Assembly: GCF_000331305.1 (NCBI RefSeq) | Contig: NZ_KB217483.1 | Location: 1,506,066-1,549,191 of the forward strand | Length of the DNA: 43,126 nt | Direction of reading: 5' to 3' | Source: Calothrix sp. PCC 7103 | GTDB lineage: Bacteria > Cyanobacteriota > Cyanobacteriia > Cyanobacteriales > Nostocaceae | In this document: positions 27,427 to 36,300 of the stretch, one piece after another | Layout of the letters: every line of letters begins with the position of its first letter | Position numbering within the stretch: the first letter of the stretch is position 1 | Made by a program: the position numbers and the translations under genes | Notes under the pieces: generated by a model | What the model saw: only the letters and a program-made list of their open reading frames with translations | Told to the model about the DNA's origin: nothing | Database searches by the model: none

Positions 27427-28923
27427 ATGGCATGGAAATTTATTAACAAATTGTTTCAGAAACTAAAGCGTAGTTTGAATACGTTATTTATTTGGGCGTC
27501 TTTTAAAAGTGACAAGGAGCATTTAGACGATGGAGATGAGATAATGGGAGCAAGTAAGAAAGTATGGCTTACAGAAAATGAATATAAAGATTTTTTGAAA
27601 AAATTCCCAGCAGCTAGCCCATCTGTAGTTAAAGAAGTAGTACATGATGTTAATCATTATTCAATAACTATAAAAGAATTATATGATATTCAAAAAAGAG
27701 ATGGCGGGGATATTATAACGGATGACTGCATAGAATACGTTAAATCTAAAAAAAATAATCCAAGTCCTCACGCCAATAAAACTAATTCTAAAAATTTTTC
27801 TAAATCAACACGAACTTCGTCCAGTTCCTCACAGAAAATCTTACTTGCTGCTGATGGCACTGCAAGTGATAATACTTCCAACATAAAGCTTGGAGAAGCC
27901 TTACCAGGTAATACATCGAATGATGTATCTAGTTTAGCTGGTGAAAAACAAGCTAAATCTAAAAATTCATTTGAACCAACTATTATTAATTTACCTGTTT
28001 TAGAAAACAACGACCAAAAAGAGGCAACCACAGAGGGATGCGTTAATTTTGAGCAAGTTACTTCTGATGCATCTGAATCTTTAAGCATTGAGCAAGAGGC
28101 ATTAGCACTAACTACTTTAGAGAAGTATATAGATGCTCAAGAGAAATTGACAACTTGGAAATGGCGAAGGGTCTTTGATGCTGTTGTTGGGAGTTCACAT
28201 TTACGCACAGACCCTCCTGTTCCTTGTCAAGATTCAGCATTAGCTGTGTTGGTTCCAAGACCTGCTATTTTTGTTGCAGATGGTGCAGGAAGCGCGCGAC
28301 TGTCTCACTTTGGGTCAAGTGCTGTAGTGAGATACTTAAATCGATTTATTGCATCTATAGAAGATATTAATCAAGAATTTTTAGACGAAGACAGGCAACC
28401 AGACGTAGGAACTGAAAAAAGATATGCACATCGCTTTATAAAATATACTCTTGAAATACTTCAAGAATTGTCACAGGAAAAAAGAGAGCCTATTGATTTA
28501 TTTAAGTGTACTTTATTGATAACAATAATTGGTAAATCTAAATTATTCTGGCTAAAAGTGGGAGATGGTTCTATAGTAATTGAGAAAGACCAAGCTCTGG
28601 AATTAATTGGTCCATTAGGGAAAGGTGATTTTGCGAACCAAACTACTTTTGTAACAGAGAATATTGCAGATAAAGATATTCACTATGGCTTTATTGATGC
28701 TCAAAACGTTACAGCAGTAGCTGCTTTTACAGATGGGGCTGCGGAAAAGCTTGTCAGTACGAATGGTTTACAAATATCACGCTATTTGAGTAAAATATTT
28801 TATGATATCCGAACAAGAGAGTACAACCAGGATGATTTACATCAATTCTTAAGCAACAAAGAAGTTTGGTTAAGAACAACAGGTGATGATAAGGGAATTG
28901 CAATTTTGTCATCTCTGTCGTAA
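27427..28923 (+). CDS. PP2C-type protein phosphatase (TerY-P type)
   Basis: A 498-residue protein. The C-terminal 250 residues are a PP2C-like phosphatase domain with the expected acidic metal ligands in CQDSALAV, FVADGAGSAR, AAFTDGAAEK and TTGDDKGIAI. The first 220 residues are Ser/Lys/Asn-rich and look disordered, apart from a basic amphipathic start (MAWKFINKLFQKLKRSL). The ATG at 27427 lies 2 bp after the vWA stop; an ATG at 27409 inside the vWA gene is also possible. It likely reverses phosphorylation by the kinase two genes upstream. The disordered tail may be a phosphorylation substrate. Confidence 0.85.
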   Translation: MAWKFINKLFQKLKRSLNTLFIWASFKSDKEHLDDGDEIMGASKKVWLTENEYKDFLKKFPAASPSVVKEVVHDVNHYSITIKELYDIQKRDGGDIITDDCIEYVKSKKNNPSPHANKTNSKNFSKSTRTSSSSSQKILLAADGTASDNTSNIKLGEALPGNTSNDVSSLAGEKQAKSKNSFEPTIINLPVLENNDQKEATTEGCVNFEQVTSDASESLSIEQEALALTTLEKYIDAQEKLTTWKWRRVFDAVVGSSHLRTDPPVPCQDSALAVLVPRPAIFVADGAGSARLSHFGSSAVVRYLNRFIASIEDINQEFLDEDRQPDVGTEKRYAHRFIKYTLEILQELSQEKREPIDLFKCTLLITIIGKSKLFWLKVGDGSIVIEKDQALELIGPLGKGDFANQTTFVTENIADKDIHYGFIDAQNVTAVAAFTDGAAEKLVSTNGLQISRYLSKIFYDIRTREYNQDDLHQFLSNKEVWLRTTGDDKGIAILSSLS

Positions 28924-28970
28924 GTCTGTACTGGAGCTTCTCAATTTAATTGACCCAAATTGGTAATTAT

Positions 28971-29339
28971 ATGTTTAGCCATAGAGATAAATCGGCTGGC
29001 GCCGCGAGTGCAACCTATCGAAAAGCAAAAGCTGCAATAGTAGAATCTCTAGGCGTAGACTTACCAAATACTAAATATCCGAGTGAAGATTTTCAGAATG
29101 CAGTAGATTTAATTGATGAAAAGATTGTAAATGCCTACAAACTAGGATTAAAGCGCGGTTTGAGGCAGGTAATTGCTTGGATTGCTGATGGAACGATTAG
29201 TTTTAGAGATGGTGATTTTAAAGTCAATACTGATTTAAGGATTGAGATTAGGAGAGCAAAGCCAGATGGAACGCACCAAATATTGAGATACAAGCTAACG
29301 CCTGTTGATATTGGTTTAGAAGAAAGTGAAAGTGACTAA
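28971..29339 (+). CDS. Unrecognised small protein, last gene of the TerY-P operon
   Basis: A 122-residue soluble protein beginning MFSHRDKSAGAASATYRKAK. A helical N-terminal half (KIVNAYKLGLKRGLRQVIAW) is followed by a beta-rich end (FKVNTDLRIEIRRAKPDG). I chose the ATG at 28971; a TTG seven codons upstream is possible. It starts 47 bp after the phosphatase on the same strand and is probably cotranscribed. I do not recognise a family. Confidence 0.6.
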   Translation: MFSHRDKSAGAASATYRKAKAAIVESLGVDLPNTKYPSEDFQNAVDLIDEKIVNAYKLGLKRGLRQVIAWIADGTISFRDGDFKVNTDLRIEIRRAKPDGTHQILRYKLTPVDIGLEESESD

Positions 29340-29830
29340 AAATGCAAATAATTCCTCCTTATACTAAGTATAGGCGCCAGTTCGATGCAGTCCCCGCCAC
29401 GAGGCTACATTAAACGGCGCCATACTTTAAGTATTGAATTCTGCAGCAACACCATAGTAAATAGGAAACACACAAGGAAAGTAAATTGAGTGCGATTAAT
29501 GCAGGCGCCTCTATAAACATAAAGTTTGGTCGAATCAAAAGATGTTGGACAAATATAGTCGGCGTGCGTACTATAACTATACGCTCGCATTATTATCGCT
29601 TTTGTTAAAGCAAGCGATTGAAAGCAAATCCTAAAATGCACCTAATGAAAACTGACTATTAATTCCATGCATAAATTGACACTAATAATAACGTAATGTT
29701 ATATTTACATCGTTAACCCATATTTGTCTAATCAAGTTACGATACCCGTTGTGCTTGGAGTGGCAAATCAATAGTTGTTGAGGTCTACAATTATGAGTTA
29801 GGTAGTTTTATCGTACCCGTATTTATCTAG
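29340..29830. other. Gene-free stretch
   Basis: No gene was recognised. Three GGCGCC palindromes (29373, 29416, 29504) mark the return of this motif after a stretch from 23.5 to 29.0 kb without it. An open minus-strand frame at 29405-29641 has no recognisable relatives. Confidence 0.4.
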
Positions 29831-29929
29831 ATTAACGAAATTCTGTTTCGCAGAATTCGTGTGTCTAAAAGCAGATAAATTAGTCCTGTTTTGCAGGATT
29901 AGTGTGTCTAAATTCAGATAAATAAAGGG
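29831..29929. repeat. Two tandem hairpin repeats upstream of a toxin-antitoxin pair
   Basis: Two units of roughly 49 bp stand head to tail. Each has a hairpin (AATTCTG/CAGAATT, 29839-29857; TAGTCCTG/CAGGATTA, 29881-29901 with one G-T pair), then a shared tail GTGTGTCTAAA, two or so variable bases, and CAGATAAA. The loop and tail are conserved while the stem bases differ in a compensating manner. They end 8 bp before the toxin start and include the ribosome-binding region. They could be operators for the antitoxin, a structured leader RNA, or a short dispersed repeat. Confidence 0.7.
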
Positions 29930-29936
29930 GAAAATA

Positions 29937-30404
29937 ATGAACAGCAGCCTACTCAACAACCAGGGTAAAAACACAAGCTTTAAGAAAACTGAAAAGTCTT
30001 CCCCGACATCATGCGCGTTTCATGCTACGGAAGAAACAGCAAAATGGTGCGTCGATTATACTGACAAATTTGGCGCCTGGTGGGATACTTTGAGCGAGGA
30101 GGAACAAATCGACGTTGCAGCTGTAATCGGTTTACTTGAGGAAATGGGACCGACACTTTCCCACCCCCATAGCTCTAAAATCAAGCTTTCCAAACTTTCT
30201 CACCTACGCGAATTGCGTATCCAGCACGCAGGTCGTCCTTATCGCGTACTTTATGCTTTCGACCCCAATCGTACTGCTATTCTCCTTGTTGGTGGAGATA
30301 AGACTGGAGATAATCGCTGGTACGAGAAGAATATTCCTGTAGCAGAGGCGCAGTATGCAGCTCATCTGCTTACTTTGAAAAAGGGGGTAAAATGTAGTGG
30401 CTAA
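29937..30404 (+). CDS. RelE/HigB-like (Gp49-type) toxin
   Basis: A 155-residue protein preceded by AAAGGGG. The core FGAWWDTLSEEEQIDVAAVI, HLRELRIQHAGRPYRVLYAF, and GGDKTGDNRW with a C-terminal helical segment match the phage-derived Gp49-like branch of RelE/ParE toxins, which cleave translated mRNA at the ribosome. An extra 30 residues precede the usual start of the domain. The next gene overlaps it by 8 bp in the toxin-first order typical of higBA-type pairs. It is likely a functional toxin if its antitoxin works. Confidence 0.85.
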   Translation: MNSSLLNNQGKNTSFKKTEKSSPTSCAFHATEETAKWCVDYTDKFGAWWDTLSEEEQIDVAAVIGLLEEMGPTLSHPHSSKIKLSKLSHLRELRIQHAGRPYRVLYAFDPNRTAILLVGGDKTGDNRWYEKNIPVAEAQYAAHLLTLKKGVKCSG

Positions 30405-30579
30405 ATCTTTTAAAATGCTTCGAGCAAAAATGTCACCAGAAGCTCGCAAGCAAGCCGAGCAAAAAACACAAGAATTCCTCAAAGAAATAGAAAAACTCGA
30501 AAAAGGAACAGCGAACACTTCCGATGATAATCAGGAATATGAAGGTAGACCACCACCATCAATGCCAGGGAAAGCATAA
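30397..30579 (+). CDS. Shortened antitoxin lacking the HTH domain
   Basis: A 60-residue protein from a GTG start behind a GGGGG site, overlapping the toxin gene by 8 bp. MLRAKMSPEARKQAEQKTQE corresponds to the N-terminal arm of HigA-type antitoxins, which normally continue with an Xre helix-turn-helix (LTQxxLAxxL). Here that part is missing and replaced by a Glu/Pro-rich tail (SDDNQEYEGRPPPSMPGKA). It may still neutralise the toxin through the arm but should not bind DNA in the usual way, or it may be a damaged gene. Confidence 0.65.
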   Translation: MAKSFKMLRAKMSPEARKQAEQKTQEFLKEIEKLEKGTANTSDDNQEYEGRPPPSMPGKA

Positions 30580-30626
30580 TTTTGTTTTGATATAGGGTGT
30601 AGAAACGTCTGTCTCTGTAAGTAATC

Positions 30627-30857
30627 ATGTTGGAGAAACTGAGCAAAACTTTACCCTTCCCAACCGCGATTACCGATACGGATTTGGAGCAGCGGGTGAG
30701 TTTGGAGGCGGAGAAGGGTAGCGAATTTGTCTCGCAATTCAGGGGCAGGGAACTTTATAAGGGCATTTTTGGGGATTTTTACAATAGTAAGTTTCTCGGT
30801 GTCCATCCTTTTACATCCACATCCCTGGAATTTCTTACTTGGTTACTGCTTTTGTAG
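30627..30857 (+). CDS. Short open frame, unrecognised
   Basis: A 76-codon frame (MLEKLSKTLPFPTAITDTDL at its start) whose first 60 residues have ordinary protein-like composition and whose end is a Leu run. There is no ribosome site, no relatives I know, and it lies in debris between the toxin-antitoxin pair and IS1380 remains. It may be a fragment of a lost gene. Confidence 0.3.
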   Translation: MLEKLSKTLPFPTAITDTDLEQRVSLEAEKGSEFVSQFRGRELYKGIFGDFYNSKFLGVHPFTSTSLEFLTWLLLL

Positions 30858-31318
30858 TATGCGGTTTCCACTAGGTAACGTGTGATTATTAATTTTTATT
30901 ACAGAAATCGAGTTAGGTTCCGCGCGCGAGTCATGGCGCCTTTTATTTTATTGGTGCAAAAGTTTGGGTCAGATACAAATCTGGGAACTTTTCACTTCAA
31001 TAATAAAGCTGAGGCATATTTGAGGAGATTCTACTTTATAAAGCGATAAAGCTGGTTTACTAACTTCAAATCTAAATATGACAGATGCTGACAGAATCTA
31101 CATCAATCAAGCAATTGAAAATATTTCTGATACCGATAAATCAGATTAACCCACCAACTTATAAAGTATTGCAGTTGGCGCCAACTATTACCCAACAATC
31201 GGCGCCTGCACTTCTAAAAATACGTTACATCAAACCCGGATTTCTCACAAGATTTGAGAAAATAGGGGTCAAAAACTGCCAAAATGTATATTGCACAACA
31301 ATTACAGCAGTTTGAAGT

Positions 31319-31918
31319 ATGACCCCAAATAAAAATCATTGTAAACCAGAACAGTTTGTATTTGAACAACTAAAGTCACGTACAGTTATAGTTAATTTCG
31401 AGGGTAAGCCTGTAACATCGGATGCAGGATTAACATTAATTGCGGAGCTAGACAGAAAGAGACAAATAACATCACGGCTGGCGGCATGTTTTAAAGTAAC
31501 CCTCGAGCCAAACAAAATTTTGCATCCAGTTCATAGCTTAATTGCACAAAGAATATATGGCTTAATCATGGGCTACGAAGATTTAAATGACCATGAAGCT
31601 TTACGCCACGACCCAATATTCGCACTTGCTGTAGGAAAAGCGATTAATTCGGAACTGCAACCAATTACTCTAGCTGGAAAAAGTACCTTAAATCGTCTCG
31701 AACATTGCCCAGAAGATGTATCTTCAAGAGAAAATAGTCGATATCACCGTATTGAACATGATGCCGAAGCAATAGAAACGCTCTTAGTCGAGCTATTTTT
31801 AGAATCATACCTTCATGCGCCACGACAGATAATTATAGATTTAGATGTTACAGATGATTTAGTACATGGGAATCAAGAACAAAAATTCTATTATCCACAA
31901 TGTACCGCAAGGGTTTGA
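31319..31918 (+). pseudogene. IS1380-family transposase, N-terminal half
   Basis: A 199-codon frame: an N-terminal region with VIVNFEGKPVTSDAGLTLIA, YGLIMGYEDLNDHEALRHDP, TLAGKSTLNRLEH, then IIIDLDVTDDLVHGNQEQKF, where the first catalytic Asp of the DDE triad lies. Intact members continue with a GYYxxYCYxPL-type segment and 200 or more further residues; here the frame goes off-family after KFYYP and stops. No active transposase is possible. Confidence 0.88.
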
Positions 31919-32072
31919 ACGTGTCGTAACGGTTACGTAGATATTTCGGTAGATTTACTAAAGCGCACAGTCAGTTATCTTTTACTTCAAACTCTTCTGC
32001 TCTTTCTATACGTCAGCTTCTTAGAGTTTATGCACTTGCATAAATTAACTATACTTAAATTTTTTAGGGAAT

Positions 32073-32232
32073 TTAAGCTTTTGATTCGGCACCTTGTAAT
32101 TCTTCTTCACGACCTAACTTATTAAGTCGATATCTAAAGGCGCCCTCTGATATATTCTTGATTGGCGCCTGAAATGACAGTTCATAGGCAATATTAGTAC
32201 GAGCGCGTATTATTAACTCAACCTTGGCAAAT
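32073..32232 (-). pseudogene. C-terminal gene fragment within the IS1380 remains
   Basis: A minus-strand frame closed upstream by a stop reads LIIRARTNIAYELSFQAPIK, then NISEGAFRYRLNKLGREEEL and ends at 32073-32075. The FRYRLNKLG end resembles the terminus of ImmA/IrrE-type metallopeptidases and similar regulators, but the piece is too short to name safely. It has no start and is a relic. Confidence 0.4.
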
Positions 32233-32576
32233 AGTTATAACGATGGGAGCAATCTCTTAGCGTACAAAATTCCCACGTGGGTACGATGACCCCTAACAGC
32301 ACGAATTATCACAGCACGGAGTAGCGCATTTGACGTCAAATCTAAGTGTCGTAAGTATTTTGGCTAATTCTTTAAATCTTTGTGAGAAATCCAGGTCAAA
32401 TGCCTTCTAAAGTTGCGGCAAAACACAATCTTAAAACTGGCGCCTGTTCTAAACGTATAAATACAGAGAAGTAAGGACTGTACATTACATATCATTTTGT
32501 AGCCAAAATTAAATATAGTTCAGAAGATTGCCCGATTGCAATAAAGCGTGTAGCTGAATACGATATAACAACTTAC

Positions 32577-32590
32577 ATAGCGCGCGCTAT
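32577..32590. promoter_or_regulatory. Candidate operator of the Xre-KGK-helicase cassette
   Basis: A perfect 14-bp palindrome, ATAGCGCGCGCTAT, lies 23 bp before the start of the Xre gene, where an autoregulatory Xre protein would be expected to bind. A second half-like TAGCGC follows at once. It is GC-rich within AT-rich DNA. The role is inferred from position and symmetry. Confidence 0.5.
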
Positions 32591-32613
32591 AGCGCACAGT
32601 GTTTTAAGTTCAG

Positions 32614-32847
32614 ATGGCTATTAAGAAAAACTCGGCTATCAACCAGCCTGAATTTGGGTATTTCTTACGCGAACTCAGAATAAAGGTTGGGTTGACTCAA
32701 GAACAATTTGCAGCCGCTTTAGGCGTTACCTATACCACAGTTAACCGTTGGGAGAATGGGCGCTCAAAACCTTCACCAATGGCTCTGAGGCTAATTCAGA
32801 AGATGCAGCAAGAGATTGAAACAATTGAGACAAACAAGAACAATTAA
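32614..32847 (+). CDS. Xre-family helix-turn-helix regulator
   Basis: A 77-residue regulator with HTH GLTQEQFAAALGVTYTTVNR followed by WENGRSKPSPMAL. It is strikingly like the Xre protein at 9536, which precedes the type ISP gene; both share LTQEQFAA, NRWENG and KPSP. A perfect palindrome just upstream is a likely binding site. It is followed after 24 bp by the KGK gene and then the giant helicase gene, and probably represses that cassette. Confidence 0.88.
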   Translation: MAIKKNSAINQPEFGYFLRELRIKVGLTQEQFAAALGVTYTTVNRWENGRSKPSPMALRLIQKMQQEIETIETNKNN

Positions 32848-32871
32848 GGTTTAATAATTGGAATAATAAGT

Positions 32872-33180
32872 ATGAGCAACGATTTTGAACAGTTAAAAGA
32901 TGAAGAAATTCTATCTATCAATAATCAACAGATTGGGCGTTTTTTAGGTATGCAATCAAATGGTTTTGCTGATTCCCAAATTAAAGTAGAGCAATTTCGG
33001 CAAGTGATTACTAGAAAATTAAATATTAAGGATACTCAAAATAATAGCCTATTTGGTAAAGGTATAAGCTGCCAAGTTATGAAATTTGGCAGTTCTGGTT
33101 GGCAAACTGGAAAGCTCAAAGCTACACTGGTTTTGGAATTTTGTCCAGATGAGGCACCTTCCAATTACATACAAATGTAA
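32872..33180 (+). CDS. KGK-domain protein
   Basis: A 102-residue protein of the cyanobacteria-specific KGK family: an N-terminal EQLKDEEILSINNQ and a C-terminal ISCQVMKFGSSGWQTGKLKA followed by LEFCPDE. The family's signature lysine-glycine-lysine is TGK here. The biochemical role of KGK proteins is not known. It lies between the Xre regulator and the helicase gene on the same strand, which links this orphan family to a possible defence cassette. Confidence 0.8.
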   Translation: MSNDFEQLKDEEILSINNQQIGRFLGMQSNGFADSQIKVEQFRQVITRKLNIKDTQNNSLFGKGISCQVMKFGSSGWQTGKLKATLVLEFCPDEAPSNYIQM

Positions 33181-33382
33181 ATGCGTAATTCGATATTAAT
33201 ACCAATGCAATTTATAACTGGTGAATAACTTAAAATTACATATACTCTCATCATAACGTTTGTAAAGTCTGTAGCTCATAAAATTTTGCAAAAGCTGAAG
33301 AGGTAAAAGAACATTTACTAATAAAGCTTATTTTGAGCGAAGAATAAAGACTAATAACATAAAGAAGTAAAGGGAACATCTT

Positions 33383-36300
33383 ATGCAAGAAGTATCGATA
33401 GTTGATTTAGCTTACGTTTATCTGGATTTAGAAGTAAGCGATGAGGGTAATGTATACCGAGTAGGAATACTATCGCAAGATTTGGCAGAAGATGTTCTTT
33501 ATAAAAATTTAACTCATGCTTACGAAAAATTAATCCAGCTGAAAAATAAGGGCTTTTTAGCTTGCGGTCATAACTTCCGGCGCTTTGACTATCCTTATCT
33601 CATCAAACAACAGCCTCAACTCTCTACTTGGCAAAATATTGATACTTTAGAACTATCAGTGTTGGCATTTCCTCTACAAGAGTCACACAAGCTCAATAAA
33701 GACTACAAGCAAAGCGAATATTCAAGTAACAATCCTTTAGAAGATGCCCGCGCGAGCCGATTACTATTACACAACCAGCTTGAAGCGCTACTCAAAAAAC
33801 CTCAAGAAGTTCAGCAGGTTTACGTTTGGCTGTTAACCTGTGGTAGTGATGATGCTTCTGTTGCATATCAAAAACTTTTCCGGGAAACATTAGATTGGAA
33901 AGTTGAGCAACCTGCTATAGAAGCGTTACCGCAGATGATGCTTCAAGGTATGAACCATTCCTATTTGCAGCAGCTATGGTCAAACCCGCAAAGTTATGAT
34001 TTTGATACCCGCTTGTGCGTGGCAGGGTTGCTTGCTTGGAACTACGAGTGCAACCTAAATGAATCTACACAACCATTTTCTAAGTGGCTAGAAAACTTAA
34101 ATGGGTTTCAAAACGTACTTGAAAGTTTGCGACCTTTAAATAGTAATGAGTTTACTATCCGCTCTTACCTAGAGTACTTTGGTATTTCCAGCTTTCGTCC
34201 TATGCAGGAGGAAGCTGTTAGAGCAATTATCAACCGCGAGTATCCGCTAGTTCTCATGCCTACTGGCGGTGGTAAGTCCTTATGTTACCAATTGCCAGCT
34301 TTAATGTTTCATCAGCAGCAAAAAGCGCTAACTGTTGTTATTTCGCCGCTACAAGCACTTATGGCAGACCAAGTAGCCGATTTAGAAGAAGCTGGGTTTT
34401 TCTTTGCCACTTTTATCAACGGCAACCTTTCGGCGCCGGAGCGTCGTCAACGGTTGGAAGAATTACGTTCAGGCGCCAAGGGTTTACTTTACATCAGTCC
34501 CGAACAGTTGCGCTCAATGAGCATCCGGACATTACTAGAACAGCGTCCCCCAGTTTTATGGGTGATTGATGAAGCGCACTGTATTAGCCAATGGGGTAAC
34601 GATTTCCGCCCAGATTATCGTTACATTCCTAAATTTATTCAGGAATTATACCGGGAACATAAATTACCTAAGCCTCTCTTAGCCTTGATGACTGCAACGG
34701 CAACCCTTCAAGTGCAAGAGGATATCAAAAACCTATTTGCCAAGTATCAGTTAAATATAGGATGCACAATTAATAAGTCAACTGCACGCAGTAATTTGAC
34801 GTTTGAAGTTGTTCAAGTTACAGAAAATAAAGATCAAATGCTACTGAGCAAAGTTAAAGATGCTCTTAACTACGGTGGTGGCATTTTAGTTTATACAACT
34901 ACTCGCAAAAATGCTGAAAAACTAGCAAACCTGCTCAATCAGAGTGACATTCATGCTAAGTATTACCACGGTAAGCTATCCAAGGACGAAAAACAAGAAG
35001 TTTTACAAGCTTTTAAATCAGGCGAATTAAATGTAGTAACCGCTACTTGTGCGTTCGGGATGGGTATCAATCGCAAGGACGTGAGAGCTGTTATCCACCA
35101 TTGCATGAGTGCTAATTTGGAAGGTTACGTTCAAGAAGCTGGACGGGCAGGGCGTGATGGACGAAAACCATCAATTTGTACCTTATTATATGACCCCAAA
35201 GACGCTGAGACGGTATTTTTCCTGCAAAGTTTAAATCAGTTGAGCGAGCAGGACTTGAGGAATACTTTTATCTCTGCAAGAAATATTCGCAATCGTATCT
35301 TAGGTGGTGCCAAAGAAGATTGGTTTTGGGTAACAGCCAATGAAATTTTTATGGAAAGCGAGCTTGACGAGGAGTTTGGACAAGAGGCAGAACAGCGGAA
35401 TACTAAAATAAAAGTAGCACTACATTACTTAGAAAACTTCGGTTTATTAGAGCGAGCGGAGAATCTATCTATCTTTATTCAGTTTGAGCTACTGCATGAT
35501 AACTTCAAAGAGTCTATTCAGAGATTTGAGCAATACAGCCAGAAGAATAATTTATCGCGCTACGAAGCTGAGAATTTTGAACGACTCATTCAGGCAATGT
35601 ACGTAGCGAAAGTTCACTGCGGCAGTTGTAATGAACCTTTTCCTCTAGACCGCTTAAGCGATGAAGCTGGTATTAGTTTACACGACCTCACTTACCGAAT
35701 TCGGGAGTTACAAAAGGCAGAGATATGTAACATTGAGATACCACTAACACTTTTGGTTACAAAAGGTGTTAAAGGAGATGCCCATAAAAATCATGAACGC
35801 TTACGTAACTTAGAAGAAAAACTGCTCTGTGAGCTTTCTGAACTGTTAGGGAGCCAAAAAGAAATTCAAATCAACTTACGTGGGCTTGCTTCTCGTCTTG
35901 ACCCAGATAGCAGTAAGAAAATTAGAGCCTCCAGTATTATGGATATTTTGGAGGGTTGGGTTTCTCAACAATGGATTAAATTAAGACGTGTTAACCGCGA
36001 TGTTGTAAGGCTAAGAAATATAGAAGTTGCCGAACACTTGCCACGGCATAAAGCTCTAGCATCCAGCGTCCTAGAAATTTTATACCTAGCTTTAAAAGAC
36101 AAGGCAGGGGCAAGGCTACCCCTCAAATATGAGTTAGGAAAGCTAGCTGCGGAAGTTACCCAAAAAACTCAGCTTGCTTGGGATAGCAAAGAGTTAGAAA
36201 TTATACTTCTATGGCTACACCAAAGAAAAATTATTAGGGTAGCTGATGGATTGAATTTATTCCAGCAGTCTCTCAAAATACGAGTTATAAAAAGTGCAAA

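Larger units (their letters stand above)
31234..32396 (+). mobile_element. Decayed IS1380-family element
   Basis: A 17-bp inverted pair, ACCCGGATTTCTCACAA at 31234-31250 and its complement with one mismatch at 32380-32396, encloses the N-terminal part of an IS1380 transposase. CAAA stands just outside both ends (31231-31234 and 32397-32400) and may be the target duplication, although the left copy overlaps the inverted repeat by one base. The element is about 1.16 kb, shorter than complete IS1380 members (about 1.7 kb). The transposase C-terminal half is gone and a fragment of an unrelated minus-strand gene lies inside. Confidence 0.65.

Noticed and set aside
29831..29929. Possible CRISPR-like array
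   Set aside because: Only two units, no unique spacers between conserved repeats, no cas genes in the window, and the variable part is the hairpin stem.
30933..31049. 38-codon frame beginning MAPFILLVQKFGSD
   Set aside because: Short, without ribosome site, and surrounded by debris; could be a fragment but not supportable.
31085..31315. Plus-strand open frame of 76 codons upstream of the IS1380 transposase
   Set aside because: It runs across the inverted repeat of the element and has no protein-like features.
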